Below are positions 25,278 through 33,635 of a DNA stretch of 64,000 nucleotides, piece by piece. Positions within the stretch are counted from its first letter, which is position 1, and every line of letters begins with the position of its first letter. Position numbers and translations under genes: made by a program. Under the pieces are notes generated by a model that was not told the origin of the DNA, searched no databases, and was given only the letters and a program-made list of their open reading frames with translations. Location of the stretch: assembly GCA_031296915.1 (NCBI GenBank), contig JAVDPC010000019.1:1-64000 (forward strand), written 5' to 3'. The DNA comes from Cerasicoccus frondis (GTDB taxonomy: Bacteria; Verrucomicrobiota; Verrucomicrobiia; Opitutales; Cerasicoccaceae).

Positions 25278-26194
25278 TCAGAAACTTCACACGGATTCTA
25301 AGCTGCGCATTGACGCTCGTTGGGTTCGGCCTGCTCCCTGTCCATGCTTATCAAGTCTCGCTGCCTGACTATGTGGCGAGTCCGGGCTCCATTGTCCACG
25401 CACCGATCATAATCGACGATGTTGCTGGTATTGCGTCCATAGATATCCAACTGAACTTCGACCCAGCAGTAGTACAGCTGACCGAAGTCATTCCCGGTCA
25501 ATTGGGCGTTAACTTCGACTTGGAGCATGAGGCAAATAACGGCGTCTTAAACCTCTCATTCATTCGAGCAGAGAATATGACTAGTGGAGGTGGTCAACTG
25601 GCAGTTCTGGTATTTTCCGCCAATGCAGGGGCAACCACTGAGCTTTACTCGGATCTGGCGATCGCCGCTTTCAAGATTGGCGACGAACGCTCGCTGACCA
25701 ACTTAGCCCTCACGAACGTCATCCAGGTCAGTAATGGCTCTATTCGAATTACGAATGATCCCAATTTTGATAATGCGAACAATGGCTTGCCGGATTCGTG
25801 GGAAGCTCAATATGGATTAAACCCACTGAATAATGACCCCCTATCGGATCCCGATGGGGACTCAATCAGCCAAATCTTTGAACTGGCGTTTGGAGGAAAC
25901 CCAATCGCGCGTGATGACTTGTCTATCATGCCGCAGTATCAGCAGGTCAAGATCGATGACTCAAAGTACATCACTCTACGATTTCGCCGCAGCATTGAGG
26001 AAACGGACGGACTCACGTTTAGGCTATACGAATCTGACGACTTAAATGCCTGGACCCTCATACCTATTGCCAGTGTCATGATTCAGGAGGAGTTCATTGA
26101 CGAAGAGATGAAACTCATCACTGTGCGAAGTAGCCGACCTGTCGGGAGCTCCGTCAATGAGCAATCGATATTCCTGAAGCTAAGTGTACAGTAG
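25274..26194 (+). CDS. Secreted cohesin-domain protein
   Basis: A 306-residue exported protein; its start overlaps the previous stop by 4 bases (ATGA), so the pair is co-translated. After the signal peptide (about 1-26) residues 27-165 resemble a cohesin: SLPDYVASPGSIVHAPIIID, IASIDIQLNFDPAVVQLTEV and GQLAVLVFSANAG follow the order of strands in type I/II cohesins. A Ca-loop hinge comes next (NNGLPDSWEAQYGLNP, then DPDGDSISQIFELAFGGNP), followed by a small C-terminal strand-rich domain (about 230-306). No anchor or PEP-CTERM tail is visible. The adjacent dockerin makes it the natural partner; binding is inference. Confidence 0.75.
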   Translation: MIRNFTRILSCALTLVGFGLLPVHAYQVSLPDYVASPGSIVHAPIIIDDVAGIASIDIQLNFDPAVVQLTEVIPGQLGVNFDLEHEANNGVLNLSFIRAENMTSGGGQLAVLVFSANAGATTELYSDLAIAAFKIGDERSLTNLALTNVIQVSNGSIRITNDPNFDNANNGLPDSWEAQYGLNPLNNDPLSDPDGDSISQIFELAFGGNPIARDDLSIMPQYQQVKIDDSKYITLRFRRSIEETDGLTFRLYESDDLNAWTLIPIASVMIQEEFIDEEMKLITVRSSRPVGSSVNEQSIFLKLSVQ

Positions 26195-26227
26195 CGGTTA
26201 AGAAGCACTTTTTCAATTAGCCAAGCA

Positions 26228-26506
26228 TCACGGCTTAATTCTCCCTTCGCCCCAAATCAGATCCCCAGTCGTGGCTGGGTGGCGCCGCACGACGCGCAAG
26301 GTGCAATCACCGCTCACCTCTTCCGAGATGCGGACCAGTAATTCCTGCTGGGTGATGCGGACAAAGCGGCTTGGGATATAAGTGTCGGCGTCGGGGAGGA
26401 ACTGGCCGTTGGCGTCGATGGCTTTGACCTGTTGGATAATCGGCGCCTTGGACTGTGGATTGACGTGTTGGCGGATATGGTCGCAAATGCGCCGATAATT
26501 AATCAC
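26228..26506 (-). CDS. Small hypothetical protein beside a repeat
   Basis: A 92-residue open frame whose translation (MINYRRICDHIRQHVNPQSK, later YIPSRFVRITQQELLVRISEE) looks like a genuine soluble alpha/beta protein, with balanced composition and no low complexity. I recognise no family. A perfect 10-bp hairpin lies just upstream, followed by the right half of the dispersed repeat. A degenerate match to the repeat's left end (AGCACTTTTTCAATTAGCC, near 26205) lies beyond its stop codon, so the gene may be cargo of an expanded repeat element; this is speculative. Confidence 0.45.
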   Translation of the reverse strand: MINYRRICDHIRQHVNPQSKAPIIQQVKAIDANGQFLPDADTYIPSRFVRITQQELLVRISEEVSGDCTLRVVRRHPATTGDLIWGEGRIKP

Positions 26507-26513
26507 TCAAAAA

Positions 26514-26541
26514 GGCTTGCGAATACGATGCTTCGCAAGCC
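26514..26541. repeat. Perfect 10-bp hairpin
   Basis: GGCTTGCGAA and TTCGCAAGCC pair perfectly around an 8-base loop. The same position in the 35-kb repeat copy carries GGCTTG...CAAGCC, so this is probably a variant of the internal hairpin of the dispersed repeat. Confidence 0.55.
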
Positions 26542-26548
26542 CAGCCTG

Positions 26549-26620
26549 TGAGTGAAAAGCCAACGCCGCTGAACACGAAAAATCACTGCGGCCTGATCGG
26601 CCAAGGTACATGGAAAATGC
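26549..26620. repeat. Dispersed MITE-like repeat, right half
   Basis: AAGCCAACGCCGCTGAACAC, then GAAAAATCACTGCGGCCTGA, matches the 35-kb copy with one or two differences and ends in the terminal repeat ATGGAAAATGCTCT. An intact left terminal repeat is not visible nearby. Confidence 0.75.
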
Positions 26621-26655
26621 TCTCGTTAAGCAGCTTTGCCATATGTGACTGCGCG

Positions 26656-27585
26656 CTAATGACGAGAGAGATTCCTTCTACGGCTATATACCAGCCCAGC
26701 GAGCAAGCCAACGCTCCCCAGCAAGATGGCCGATGCTGGCTCAGGGATCGTCGAGAACCCAATGTTATCCAGGTACAGCGTCGTGCCACTGGAAGGTCCG
26801 CCAGTGAAAAACAAACTAACTCCAACATTGGCCGGATCCATGTCCACTTCGCCACTTCCGGTTCCAAAGGTGATTGAATGCGTCAGGTTTTCCCCAATGG
26901 TGCGGACAACGGTTCCACCAAAAGCATCGATTTCATAAACATTTGTGCTGAGGCTCGCTCCAGTGTTGTCTGCATTGTTGGCAAACATCAGCTCCATGCG
27001 CAGAAAGGTATCGCTATCTGTGTTGATTGCGCCGCCGCCCACGGTCGTGTTGGTGAAGAAATTGAACTGGAGATTTTGCGCAGTTTGATAGCGAATGATG
27101 TCGTTTCCGCTCCCGAGGAAAATACCAATGCCGATGCCCGGTTGCACATCAACCCCGGTACTCGCAGAATTCCAAAGCCCAAAAGTCAGGGAACCGTTGT
27201 TGTCCATCGTGGTTGACTCCCATTCTGTCACAAACGTGGCCGACTGGCCGCCAAGGATTGCAAAGCTGTCAGCGGAATCCGTCGAAGAGGGGCTTGAATC
27301 ATATACGGTGGCCGCAGTGCCGTTCGAAAAGATCAAATAATTATTGCCGGACGCGTTACTGCTGAGGTTGATGTTCGTGCCTCCCGAAACGTCACGGAAG
27401 TCGCCCGTTGTTTGTGGACTGCCGTTATCATAGTCCGCAGCGCCGTTCTCGAAATTAACGGAAATGTCCGCTGCGCTCAACGAGCCAACCGAGAGGCTGA
27501 GCGTAATCAGCCCAATCGCTGAAAGGGTTCCACAGCGACATGCATTCAGGCAGTCAGGGTGCATCATTAATGAGGTGTGTTTCAT
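26656..27585 (-). CDS. PEP-CTERM sorted exported protein
   Basis: A 309-residue exported protein. The N-terminus has a signal peptide (hydrophobic run SAIGLITLSLSVGSLSAADI). The C-terminus carries a complete PEP-CTERM sorting signal: IPEPASAILLGSVGLLAGLV followed by YSRRRN. The body is strand-rich (SVNFENGAADYDNGSPQTTG, later TLYLDNIGFS) and suggests a lectin-like jelly-roll that could bind glycans, which is inference. It is transcribed divergently from the LacI gene across the shared palindrome at 27697, so it likely belongs to that regulon. The exosortase at 42544 would process it. Confidence 0.85.
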   Translation of the reverse strand: MKHTSLMMHPDCLNACRCGTLSAIGLITLSLSVGSLSAADISVNFENGAADYDNGSPQTTGDFRDVSGGTNINLSSNASGNNYLIFSNGTAATVYDSSPSSTDSADSFAILGGQSATFVTEWESTTMDNNGSLTFGLWNSASTGVDVQPGIGIGIFLGSGNDIIRYQTAQNLQFNFFTNTTVGGGAINTDSDTFLRMELMFANNADNTGASLSTNVYEIDAFGGTVVRTIGENLTHSITFGTGSGEVDMDPANVGVSLFFTGGPSSGTTLYLDNIGFSTIPEPASAILLGSVGLLAGLVYSRRRNLSRH

Positions 27586-27696
27586 AATTCGAACAGTTTT
27601 GGATATTATGGGGTGAGATCAAACAGTGGGACTCAATGGGCCCACTCAACGAAACAACCAAAAACGCGAAATTCATTTGCATCGCAAACTACGATC

Positions 27697-27714
27697 CATT
27701 CTATACGTAGAATG
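27697..27714. promoter_or_regulatory. LacI operator, overlapping its own start codon
   Basis: CATTCTATACGTAGAATG is an 18-bp near-perfect palindrome whose last three bases are the predicted ATG of the LacI gene. The same sequence in reverse orientation lies at 28806, and variants at 31680 and 35017. Binding here could repress both the regulator and the divergent PEP-CTERM gene. Confidence 0.8.
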
Positions 27715-28752
27715 CCCCCCAAAAGAGTTACCCTGCGTGACATAGCAGAACGCGCTGATGTCCACGTAACCACCGTTTCGCTTGCAATGCGGAACAGCCC
27801 CTCCCTGCTTCCGGAAACCCGCAAGCGCATTCAAAAGCTCGCCAAGGAAATGGGCTATTCGCCAGACCCGGCATTGTCTGCCCTGCAAGCCTATCGTCGC
27901 ATTAACCACGTGAAAAAGTCCAACCTGGGCATAGCCTACTTAAGCTTCAACCCCACGAACGACTGGAAGCAGGTAGGGCCTTCCCACTTTGAAATTTACT
28001 CTGGGTGCCAGAAACGTTGTGAAGAGCTCGGCTACCACATGGAACTGATATGGGTCAAAGATCCCCGCCTCACCACGAAGCGACTCACCAGCATACTGCG
28101 CACTCGGAATCCTGCAGGGCTGGTCCTCTCGGCGCGTCATGGCGGCCGTGGACACTTTCGCCTCAACCTGGACAACTACTCCGCTGTCCGGGTGGACCAG
28201 GGGCTCGTTCATCCCCGTCTGCACGCGGTCAGCAATAATCAGTTCCAGATCGCGCAACTAGCAGTGCGCAAGGCTTATCACCTGGGTTATCGTCGTGTCG
28301 GCTTGGCGTTAATGAGCACCTTCAACGAGCAGGTAAACTGTTTTTGGTCGGGCGGTTTTTGGTCGGAGCAACAAAAGAAAAAAGCAGAACAATGGGTCGT
28401 GCCTCACCTGCCGTCAAAGTGGGGTAAAGAGCCTTTTGTCCGCTGGTTCGAAGATCAGCGACCGGACGTTGTCATTTCCAATCATGCCGATAACACCATC
28501 CCCCAATGGCTAAACGAAATTGGCCTGCGCATACCGGAAGACGTCGGCTTCATTCAGTTGAGCATGACGGATACGAAATCCAAGTGCGCAGGAGTCATGG
28601 AAAATAACCTTTCTCTCGGTAGGACAATCATCGACAAGCTTGTGGCGGTCATACATCGCAACGAACGCGGCATTCCGGAATGCCCGGAACTGACACTCAT
28701 TGATGGAACTTGGATCGATGGCGACACCGTTCAGAGCAAGGCCAATCGCTAA
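27712..28752 (+). CDS. LacI-family transcriptional regulator
   Basis: A 346-residue repressor. The N-terminal helix-turn-helix is VTLRDIAERADVHVTTVSLA with hinge helix GYSPDPALSALQAYRRI. The rest is a periplasmic-binding-protein-like effector domain (NFEIYSGCQKRCEELGYHME-like core and the late VVISNHADNTIPQWLNEIGL). The subgroup, with AMRNSPSLLPETRKRIQKLA, is common in Verrucomicrobiota carbohydrate loci; the effector is probably a sugar released by the neighbouring hydrolases (inference). An earlier in-frame start at 27577 exists, but ATG 27712 begins exactly at the conserved PKRVTLRDIA segment. Four palindromes within 7.4 kb mark its likely targets. Confidence 0.9.
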   Translation: MPPKRVTLRDIAERADVHVTTVSLAMRNSPSLLPETRKRIQKLAKEMGYSPDPALSALQAYRRINHVKKSNLGIAYLSFNPTNDWKQVGPSHFEIYSGCQKRCEELGYHMELIWVKDPRLTTKRLTSILRTRNPAGLVLSARHGGRGHFRLNLDNYSAVRVDQGLVHPRLHAVSNNQFQIAQLAVRKAYHLGYRRVGLALMSTFNEQVNCFWSGGFWSEQQKKKAEQWVVPHLPSKWGKEPFVRWFEDQRPDVVISNHADNTIPQWLNEIGLRIPEDVGFIQLSMTDTKSKCAGVMENNLSLGRTIIDKLVAVIHRNERGIPECPELTLIDGTWIDGDTVQSKANR

Positions 28753-28805
28753 AGGCATCTGACCCACCAGACGAATTCGACGTCTCCCGCACCTGATTAC
28801 AGAAG

Positions 28806-28823
28806 CATTCTACGTATAGAATG
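28806..28823. promoter_or_regulatory. LacI operator upstream of the prepilin-like gene
   Basis: CATTCTACGTATAGAATG is the exact reverse complement of the site at 27697. It lies 118 bases before the chosen start of the prepilin-like gene. Confidence 0.8.
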
Positions 28824-28940
28824 GTCAGCCACTTGTGCAGTGAGGAAAAATGTAAGATAACCGCGTCAACCTTACGCCTCAGCAGCTAGAATAGCTTGCA
28901 GGGCAACCGTTATCCACCCCTCAACTTCTCATCAGGAAGC

Positions 28941-29621
28941 ATGCCCCCACATCTAACCGACTCCCTCCTTCCACAGTCCAGCCAGCCTCAATTACTGGCT
29001 AAGCGTGGATTCACCTTGGTTGAATTGCTGACCGTTATCGCGATCATCGCGATACTCGCCGTCATACTAATTCCAGTAGTCGCCCGCATACAGAACTCCG
29101 CCAAGGACAATAAATGCGCCTCCAACCTGCGGCAGATCGGCATGTTGGCGCAGCTCTATGAGACCGACCATCATGGCGAGATTCCCTATTGCAAAAACTA
29201 CCAGACGAATACCCACTGGTTCGAAGCGCTAGCGAAATATGCCGGCAATGATCAAGGTGGCCTAAACTACAACCAAAACCGGGAAATTTTCTACAGCTGC
29301 CCGCACTATGAACTCGGAAAAGATAGCGAAGACTTTGAGGTCTGGAATCCTGGCTACGGTCTCAATCGAGAACCAGGGCTGCCCGATGAAAAGGATCGCA
29401 ACTGGGCAGGCGCCCCCGGGAGCAACCAGCGCATCTTCCGGATGTCCGAGATAACCGATCCCGCCCAACGCGTCTACTTCGGCGATTCTCAGGACTACCA
29501 TATGGCAGCCGCCAATGTGGATACGGACCGACATGGCGACCATGCCAATTTCGTTTTCTTCGATGGCCATGTGGAACCACTGACAGCCGAGCAAATCGAG
29601 TCTGCCTTCTCCCCATACTGA
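28941..29621 (+). CDS. Prepilin-like protein with H-X9-DG-type C-terminus
   Basis: A 226-residue type II secretion/type IV pilin-like protein. The cleavage and methylation signal is KRGFTLVELLTVIAIIAILA at about residues 22-41. The C-terminus has the RHGDHANFVFFDGHVEPL pattern of the large prepilin-like family that is amplified in Planctomycetota and Verrucomicrobiota. ATG 28941 has AGGA five bases upstream; a start 45 bases earlier is possible. Members next to LacI and hydrolase genes are thought to form surface pseudopili for polysaccharide capture or transport, a role not yet shown. The LacI operator at 28806 suggests induction with the hydrolases. Confidence 0.85.
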   Translation: MPPHLTDSLLPQSSQPQLLAKRGFTLVELLTVIAIIAILAVILIPVVARIQNSAKDNKCASNLRQIGMLAQLYETDHHGEIPYCKNYQTNTHWFEALAKYAGNDQGGLNYNQNREIFYSCPHYELGKDSEDFEVWNPGYGLNREPGLPDEKDRNWAGAPGSNQRIFRMSEITDPAQRVYFGDSQDYHMAAANVDTDRHGDHANFVFFDGHVEPLTAEQIESAFSPY

Positions 29622-29644
29622 GTTTTATTTTCATTCATAAAAAA

Positions 29645-29672
29645 AGCCGCCAGCAATCTGCTGGCGGCTTTT
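29645..29672. terminator. Bidirectional terminator
   Basis: AGCCGCCAGCA and TGCTGGCGGCT form a perfect 11-bp stem with a 3-base loop, flanked by A and T runs. It separates the convergent prepilin-like and GH2 genes. Confidence 0.85.
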
Positions 29673-29694
29673 TATGGCATCTTTTTGCACTTCG

Positions 29695-31626
29695 TTAATC
29701 TGATTGAAAAACAGATTTGAGTGCGTGGTAGGCCGGCTTGGGATTGCCATCAAAATCAATGATCGCGGTATTCGACGGACAAGGAAATGCATCATGCCCC
29801 ATCCACAGGATGAAGCCTGCGTGCTCTGGGAAGCGACGCTTACAGGCTCTGGCTGCCGTGGCCAACGCCCTCGCCTGCCGTTCTTGCGACCAAGCAACAT
29901 AATCTGCAAGGGAATTGCCTTCTGGAACCTCACGTTGAAAGTCTTCCCATTGCAACCACCAGGCGGAACTATGACGCCAGAAGTCGCTTTCCAGGGTTGG
30001 GGGCCAGGCATCATCCTCACTATAACGCTCAATTGCTGCCGCAGACATTGCGCCGGGGAACCCTACTTCACTCCGCAGATGCGAGTCATCCTGATTCCAA
30101 TATTGCTCCCAACCCGCCAGGTCGCCCTCATGATTCCAAGGGCCGTGCACGTGGTGGTGCAAACTACGGCCGAAGTTTTCTTCGTTAGCATAGAACGACG
30201 GGCCACTGGGCGATGTCGGAATAAACAGCGCCTGCGGATCTTCTTCCGCGACGATCTCCTGCAGTGCCTTCAACGCTGGGTGTGTCGCATCCAACGGAAC
30301 TTGATATCCCCAAACTTCGGTAGGCTTCGTTTGCAGTTCATTGCCTCCGCACCAGACCAACTTACAGGCGTGATGGCCTCGACGCCGTATGTAATCCCGT
30401 GCGATGCCACGCAGCGTTTCGATAACGATTGGGTCTTCGGGCGCATAGTTTTCAATGCCTGATGACGACAGCGGAAACTCCTGCCAAACCAGCAGACCGT
30501 ATTCGTCACACAGACGATAAAAACACTCGCGTTCTAAAAAACCCCCGCCCCATACCCGCAGGACATTGCACCCCAGACTGCGGTAAAGTTCAATCAGTTC
30601 GCGGTACTGCTCTACGTCGATGGCATGGTAGTCTAAACGGATCGGCGTCCAGTTCACCCCCTGCATAAAAATCGGCGCGCCATTGATTTCACAGAGCAGC
30701 GGAAGCGTCCCTTCAGGCGCTCTCGAGTGGCGCCTCCAGTTAACTGACTTAAAGCCAGTCCGCGCATCAAACACGGTCGATTCTCCCGTCGAAACATGCA
30801 CGCGATAAAGTGACTGCGCGCCCATCCCATGGGGCCACCAAAGCTGCACATCTGGCACAATAAGCTCGATCATCGACTCACCTCTCGGCAGCGTAGCGTC
30901 GCGCACGATAACTGGCTGATGCCCCGGCTCTTGTTCAACGGTGATCAGACAACGGCACTCTTCGCTCTGAGCATTGACGAGAAACCGTAACATGCCGACG
31001 CCTTCGATCAACCTACTGTCCAGGCGGAGAACTTCAATTGGCGCACTGCCGCACACTAACCGCAACTCATCCCAAACGCCAACCGGCGCCAAGCGGGGAC
31101 ACCAGTCCCAACTGAAATTATAGCGGGGTTTAAAATAATGTGAACGCGAAGTAAAGCCGACCTGTCCCTGCTCCTCCGGCGGTGTATCAAAGATAAGGCT
31201 AAGCCGATGCGCCTCGCCATCTCCCAACCACGGAGTCAGGTCAAAGCGATGGCGAATCAGCGCACCGGAGAACTCAGCGATAATTTGAGTATCCACCACA
31301 ATCCAGCCGGAATAATCCAGGCCGTCGGCTTCAAGTTGCAGCGATTGATCCTGCTCAATTTCTCCTCTGGCGAACTCAGTGAAAAACTCCCAATGCCGAT
31401 GCTCCACCCATTCACAGCTACGCGTATTGAGCCCGTAATTCCAGTCGGGTATGACTTTCTGTGAGCGCAACGTCGTGTGCGCAGACCCAGGCAGCGTAGC
31501 CTGCATGGGACCACAGTCCGGAGAAAACATCCCGCCAGTCTCAAGCGAACGACGTAGTTGCCAATTGTATGGACGCCAGCCTTGGAGTTGCCAAGGGCGT
31601 TGAAGCAGATCGATAATGTGGTGCAT
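29695..31626 (-). CDS. GH2-family beta-mannosidase
   Basis: A 643-residue glycoside hydrolase of family 2, beta-mannosidase branch, predicted to release mannose from the non-reducing end of beta-mannosides. The sandwich domains come first (SCEWVEHRHWEF, KPRYNFSWDWCPRLAPVGVW). The TIM barrel follows from GVNWTPIRLDYHAID, with acid/base E430 in LVWCGGNE and nucleophile E520 in SEVGFPG. At 643 residues it lacks the C-terminal domains of typical 800-residue mannosidases. No signal peptide is visible, so it likely acts on imported oligosaccharides in the cytosol. The palindrome at 31680, 54 bases upstream of the start, indicates control by the nearby LacI protein. Confidence 0.9.
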   Translation of the reverse strand: MHHIIDLLQRPWQLQGWRPYNWQLRRSLETGGMFSPDCGPMQATLPGSAHTTLRSQKVIPDWNYGLNTRSCEWVEHRHWEFFTEFARGEIEQDQSLQLEADGLDYSGWIVVDTQIIAEFSGALIRHRFDLTPWLGDGEAHRLSLIFDTPPEEQGQVGFTSRSHYFKPRYNFSWDWCPRLAPVGVWDELRLVCGSAPIEVLRLDSRLIEGVGMLRFLVNAQSEECRCLITVEQEPGHQPVIVRDATLPRGESMIELIVPDVQLWWPHGMGAQSLYRVHVSTGESTVFDARTGFKSVNWRRHSRAPEGTLPLLCEINGAPIFMQGVNWTPIRLDYHAIDVEQYRELIELYRSLGCNVLRVWGGGFLERECFYRLCDEYGLLVWQEFPLSSSGIENYAPEDPIVIETLRGIARDYIRRRGHHACKLVWCGGNELQTKPTEVWGYQVPLDATHPALKALQEIVAEEDPQALFIPTSPSGPSFYANEENFGRSLHHHVHGPWNHEGDLAGWEQYWNQDDSHLRSEVGFPGAMSAAAIERYSEDDAWPPTLESDFWRHSSAWWLQWEDFQREVPEGNSLADYVAWSQERQARALATAARACKRRFPEHAGFILWMGHDAFPCPSNTAIIDFDGNPKPAYHALKSVFQSD

Positions 31627-31679
31627 ATGAATGTTTACTGACCCAGGTGACGGTTAACTTTGCATGACAAAGCCGAGGT

Positions 31680-31697
31680 CATTCTATCCGTAGAAGA
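31680..31697. promoter_or_regulatory. LacI operator upstream of the GH2 gene
   Basis: CATTCTATCCGTAGAAGA matches the 27697 site except at three positions, with the left half-site fully conserved. It sits in the promoter region of the beta-mannosidase gene. Confidence 0.65.
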
Positions 31698-31747
31698 ACC
31701 CCGGCTCAGTTCAGTGAATTTATTCAAAAAAGATCGGTGGCAATGGA

Positions 31748-33502
31748 TCAATCTGGGTTCACAACGATGTAGTCCATCGTCACCGTTCCTGACCATGGCT
31801 CCGCGCGCACCGCAATACCGCCACTCGTGTAGACAGATGCCGTGTCGAGGTAATCAATGTGCAGATTGCCGTCGACGTAGCCGCGCACGCGAACGCCTCC
31901 TGCTTCGTCCCGAACTGAGAGCTTGAGCTGGCGGAAGTTTGCGCAGTTGTAGAGATTGGAAATGGACGTCGTCGCGACGACTGTACTACCGCGCAAAACG
32001 CTGAGATTGTGCGAGTATACGCTGCCATTTACCGCCAGTCTCAGGTAATAGCCAGTCGAGCCGGAGCTATGCCGAGCAACCAACCCAGCTGACTTCCATG
32101 CATTGCTGAAACTGATATTCGCAAAGGCGTCATAATCGGTCCAACTTGAGTCTCCTGTATGGCTGATTGCGGTATTCGCATTGTGTACGTTGACGTAAGC
32201 GTTATTCGCAACTGACCAGGTACTCGGCGTCACCACCCAGCCATGATCATTTCCATCATTGAAGTCATCAATGAATACGCCACTCGAAGATCCGCCATCG
32301 CCCTTATCCGCATTCGCGTATGTGCTGTAGGCAGTCTTCGCCGTAAGCGTTGCCGTATCGAGCGCAATGTTTCCACTATACGTAATCGGGTTCGAGTTAT
32401 TTAACGCGACTATCCCATAAGCCTGTTGCACGTAGATGTTACCAGGCTCATCAAATAACTCATACCAATAGATGCGCTCAAGGTTCGTGACATGGCCCGC
32501 CGACAACACTTCCAAGGCATCCTGCAGGTGTGTGTTTTGCTCGGCAAATGACAGTAAGCGCTGCGAATGATCTGCGGTGCTCGAGCGCGCCAAGCCTCCC
32601 AGCTCGGTGCACCAGTTCGGCTTCAAGTGATCGCCATTGGCCATTATCTTAGCCCAAATAGGTTCATTGCTGGCCGTCAAGCGACCAAGCACCGCCTGCT
32701 TTTGATCAGCTGGATACCAGCAAGCGGGCAGCTCCGGCGGCAACCAGCCAGTCGAGCCACAGTGCTCCCAATAGCTATGCCACGAAAAGAAATCATAGTA
32801 GTCAGTGACATCGGGCACTGCGTAAAAAGCATCGATCCAGGAATCGCTGCCACTGGCGCTCCAGGCAGCATCATGTGGGTTGGCAATGACAGGCGCGCCA
32901 ATCAAAACATCCTGCGCGCCAAGGCTGTTGCGGACGCTCAGCAATCGCCCTCCAGCGACTTTCACCATGTTGCCATAAATGGTTGCAGCGGCAGGTGAAT
33001 TTCGCGGATAGCCCTTGAAAAATAGATCGCACAAGTCCGGCTCATTCCAAAGTTCAATCGCGTCGAGCACGCGCTCGCCCGATGCGGTTTGATAGTCGGC
33101 ATAGCGCCGGAGAAACCACTCCAGGAAATCTGCATATTTCACATAATCGAGCGGTGGCCAACCGGCGCCCGCATTGCCCCCATTGACCCATGATGGCGCA
33201 TAGGCGACCGAGGCCAAGATACGAACATTCTCAGTGGCGCAACGTTGAAAGAAATCATCGAGCGTCGCCAAACGTGTGCCGCTGTAAACATCATCGGATG
33301 GCTCAAGCGTATTCCAGTCGACATTGATACGCACGAAGCGGGTATCGCTATCGTCGTAGACATCGAAGGTTGTATCGAGTTCAGCACTCGTACGGTAGAG
33401 TATGTGATCGTTGATGCCGACCACAGCATCGGCCTGAGCGTAACTGATAGCCAAGCTGACGCCGAACAATAGCCCGGCAAGGGTATGGATTTTGGGTAAC
33501 AT
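31748..33502 (-). CDS. Exported clan GH-A glycoside hydrolase with C-terminal jelly-roll
   Basis: A 584-residue exported hydrolase; signal peptide MLPKIHTLAGLLFGVSLAIS. The first 400 residues are a TIM barrel of clan GH-A: acid/base glutamate E154 in IELWNEPDL and a candidate nucleophile in NWCTELGG. The substrate family (GH5, GH39 or similar) cannot be fixed by eye. A Ser/Gly linker (GDGGSSSG) leads to a laminin-G/DUF1080-like jelly-roll of about 180 residues (VFIDDFNDGNDHGWVVTPST to the end), a probable carbohydrate-binding module. It is about 60% similar by eye to the next gene, so the two are tandem duplicates. An earlier start at 33547 exists, but ATG 33502 gives the better signal peptide. 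Confidence 0.8.
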   Translation of the reverse strand: MLPKIHTLAGLLFGVSLAISYAQADAVVGINDHILYRTSAELDTTFDVYDDSDTRFVRINVDWNTLEPSDDVYSGTRLATLDDFFQRCATENVRILASVAYAPSWVNGGNAGAGWPPLDYVKYADFLEWFLRRYADYQTASGERVLDAIELWNEPDLCDLFFKGYPRNSPAAATIYGNMVKVAGGRLLSVRNSLGAQDVLIGAPVIANPHDAAWSASGSDSWIDAFYAVPDVTDYYDFFSWHSYWEHCGSTGWLPPELPACWYPADQKQAVLGRLTASNEPIWAKIMANGDHLKPNWCTELGGLARSSTADHSQRLLSFAEQNTHLQDALEVLSAGHVTNLERIYWYELFDEPGNIYVQQAYGIVALNNSNPITYSGNIALDTATLTAKTAYSTYANADKGDGGSSSGVFIDDFNDGNDHGWVVTPSTWSVANNAYVNVHNANTAISHTGDSSWTDYDAFANISFSNAWKSAGLVARHSSGSTGYYLRLAVNGSVYSHNLSVLRGSTVVATTSISNLYNCANFRQLKLSVRDEAGGVRVRGYVDGNLHIDYLDTASVYTSGGIAVRAEPWSGTVTMDYIVVNPD

Positions 33503-33530
33503 ATACGGGGATGTTGGGGGTTGAGTAAAT

Positions 33531-33563
33531 GCTGTATGGCGACGCATAGCCTTGCCATACAGC
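33531..33563. promoter_or_regulatory. Inverted repeat between the two GH-A genes
   Basis: GCTGTATGGC and GCCATACAGC form a perfect 10-bp stem around 13 bases. There is no T run, so it is more likely an mRNA-stabilising hairpin or an operator than a terminator. It lies just upstream of the 584-residue hydrolase gene. Confidence 0.45.
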
Positions 33564-33635
33564 AGCGGTGTAGAAAGACATTCAAACTGCCGACGAAACC
33601 TGGACTGGCAAGCGGCTCAACTGCATGGAGAAAGC

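Noticed and set aside
27577..27711. N-terminal extension of the LacI gene
   Set aside because: The extra residues have no similarity to LacI regulators and would place the operator inside the gene.
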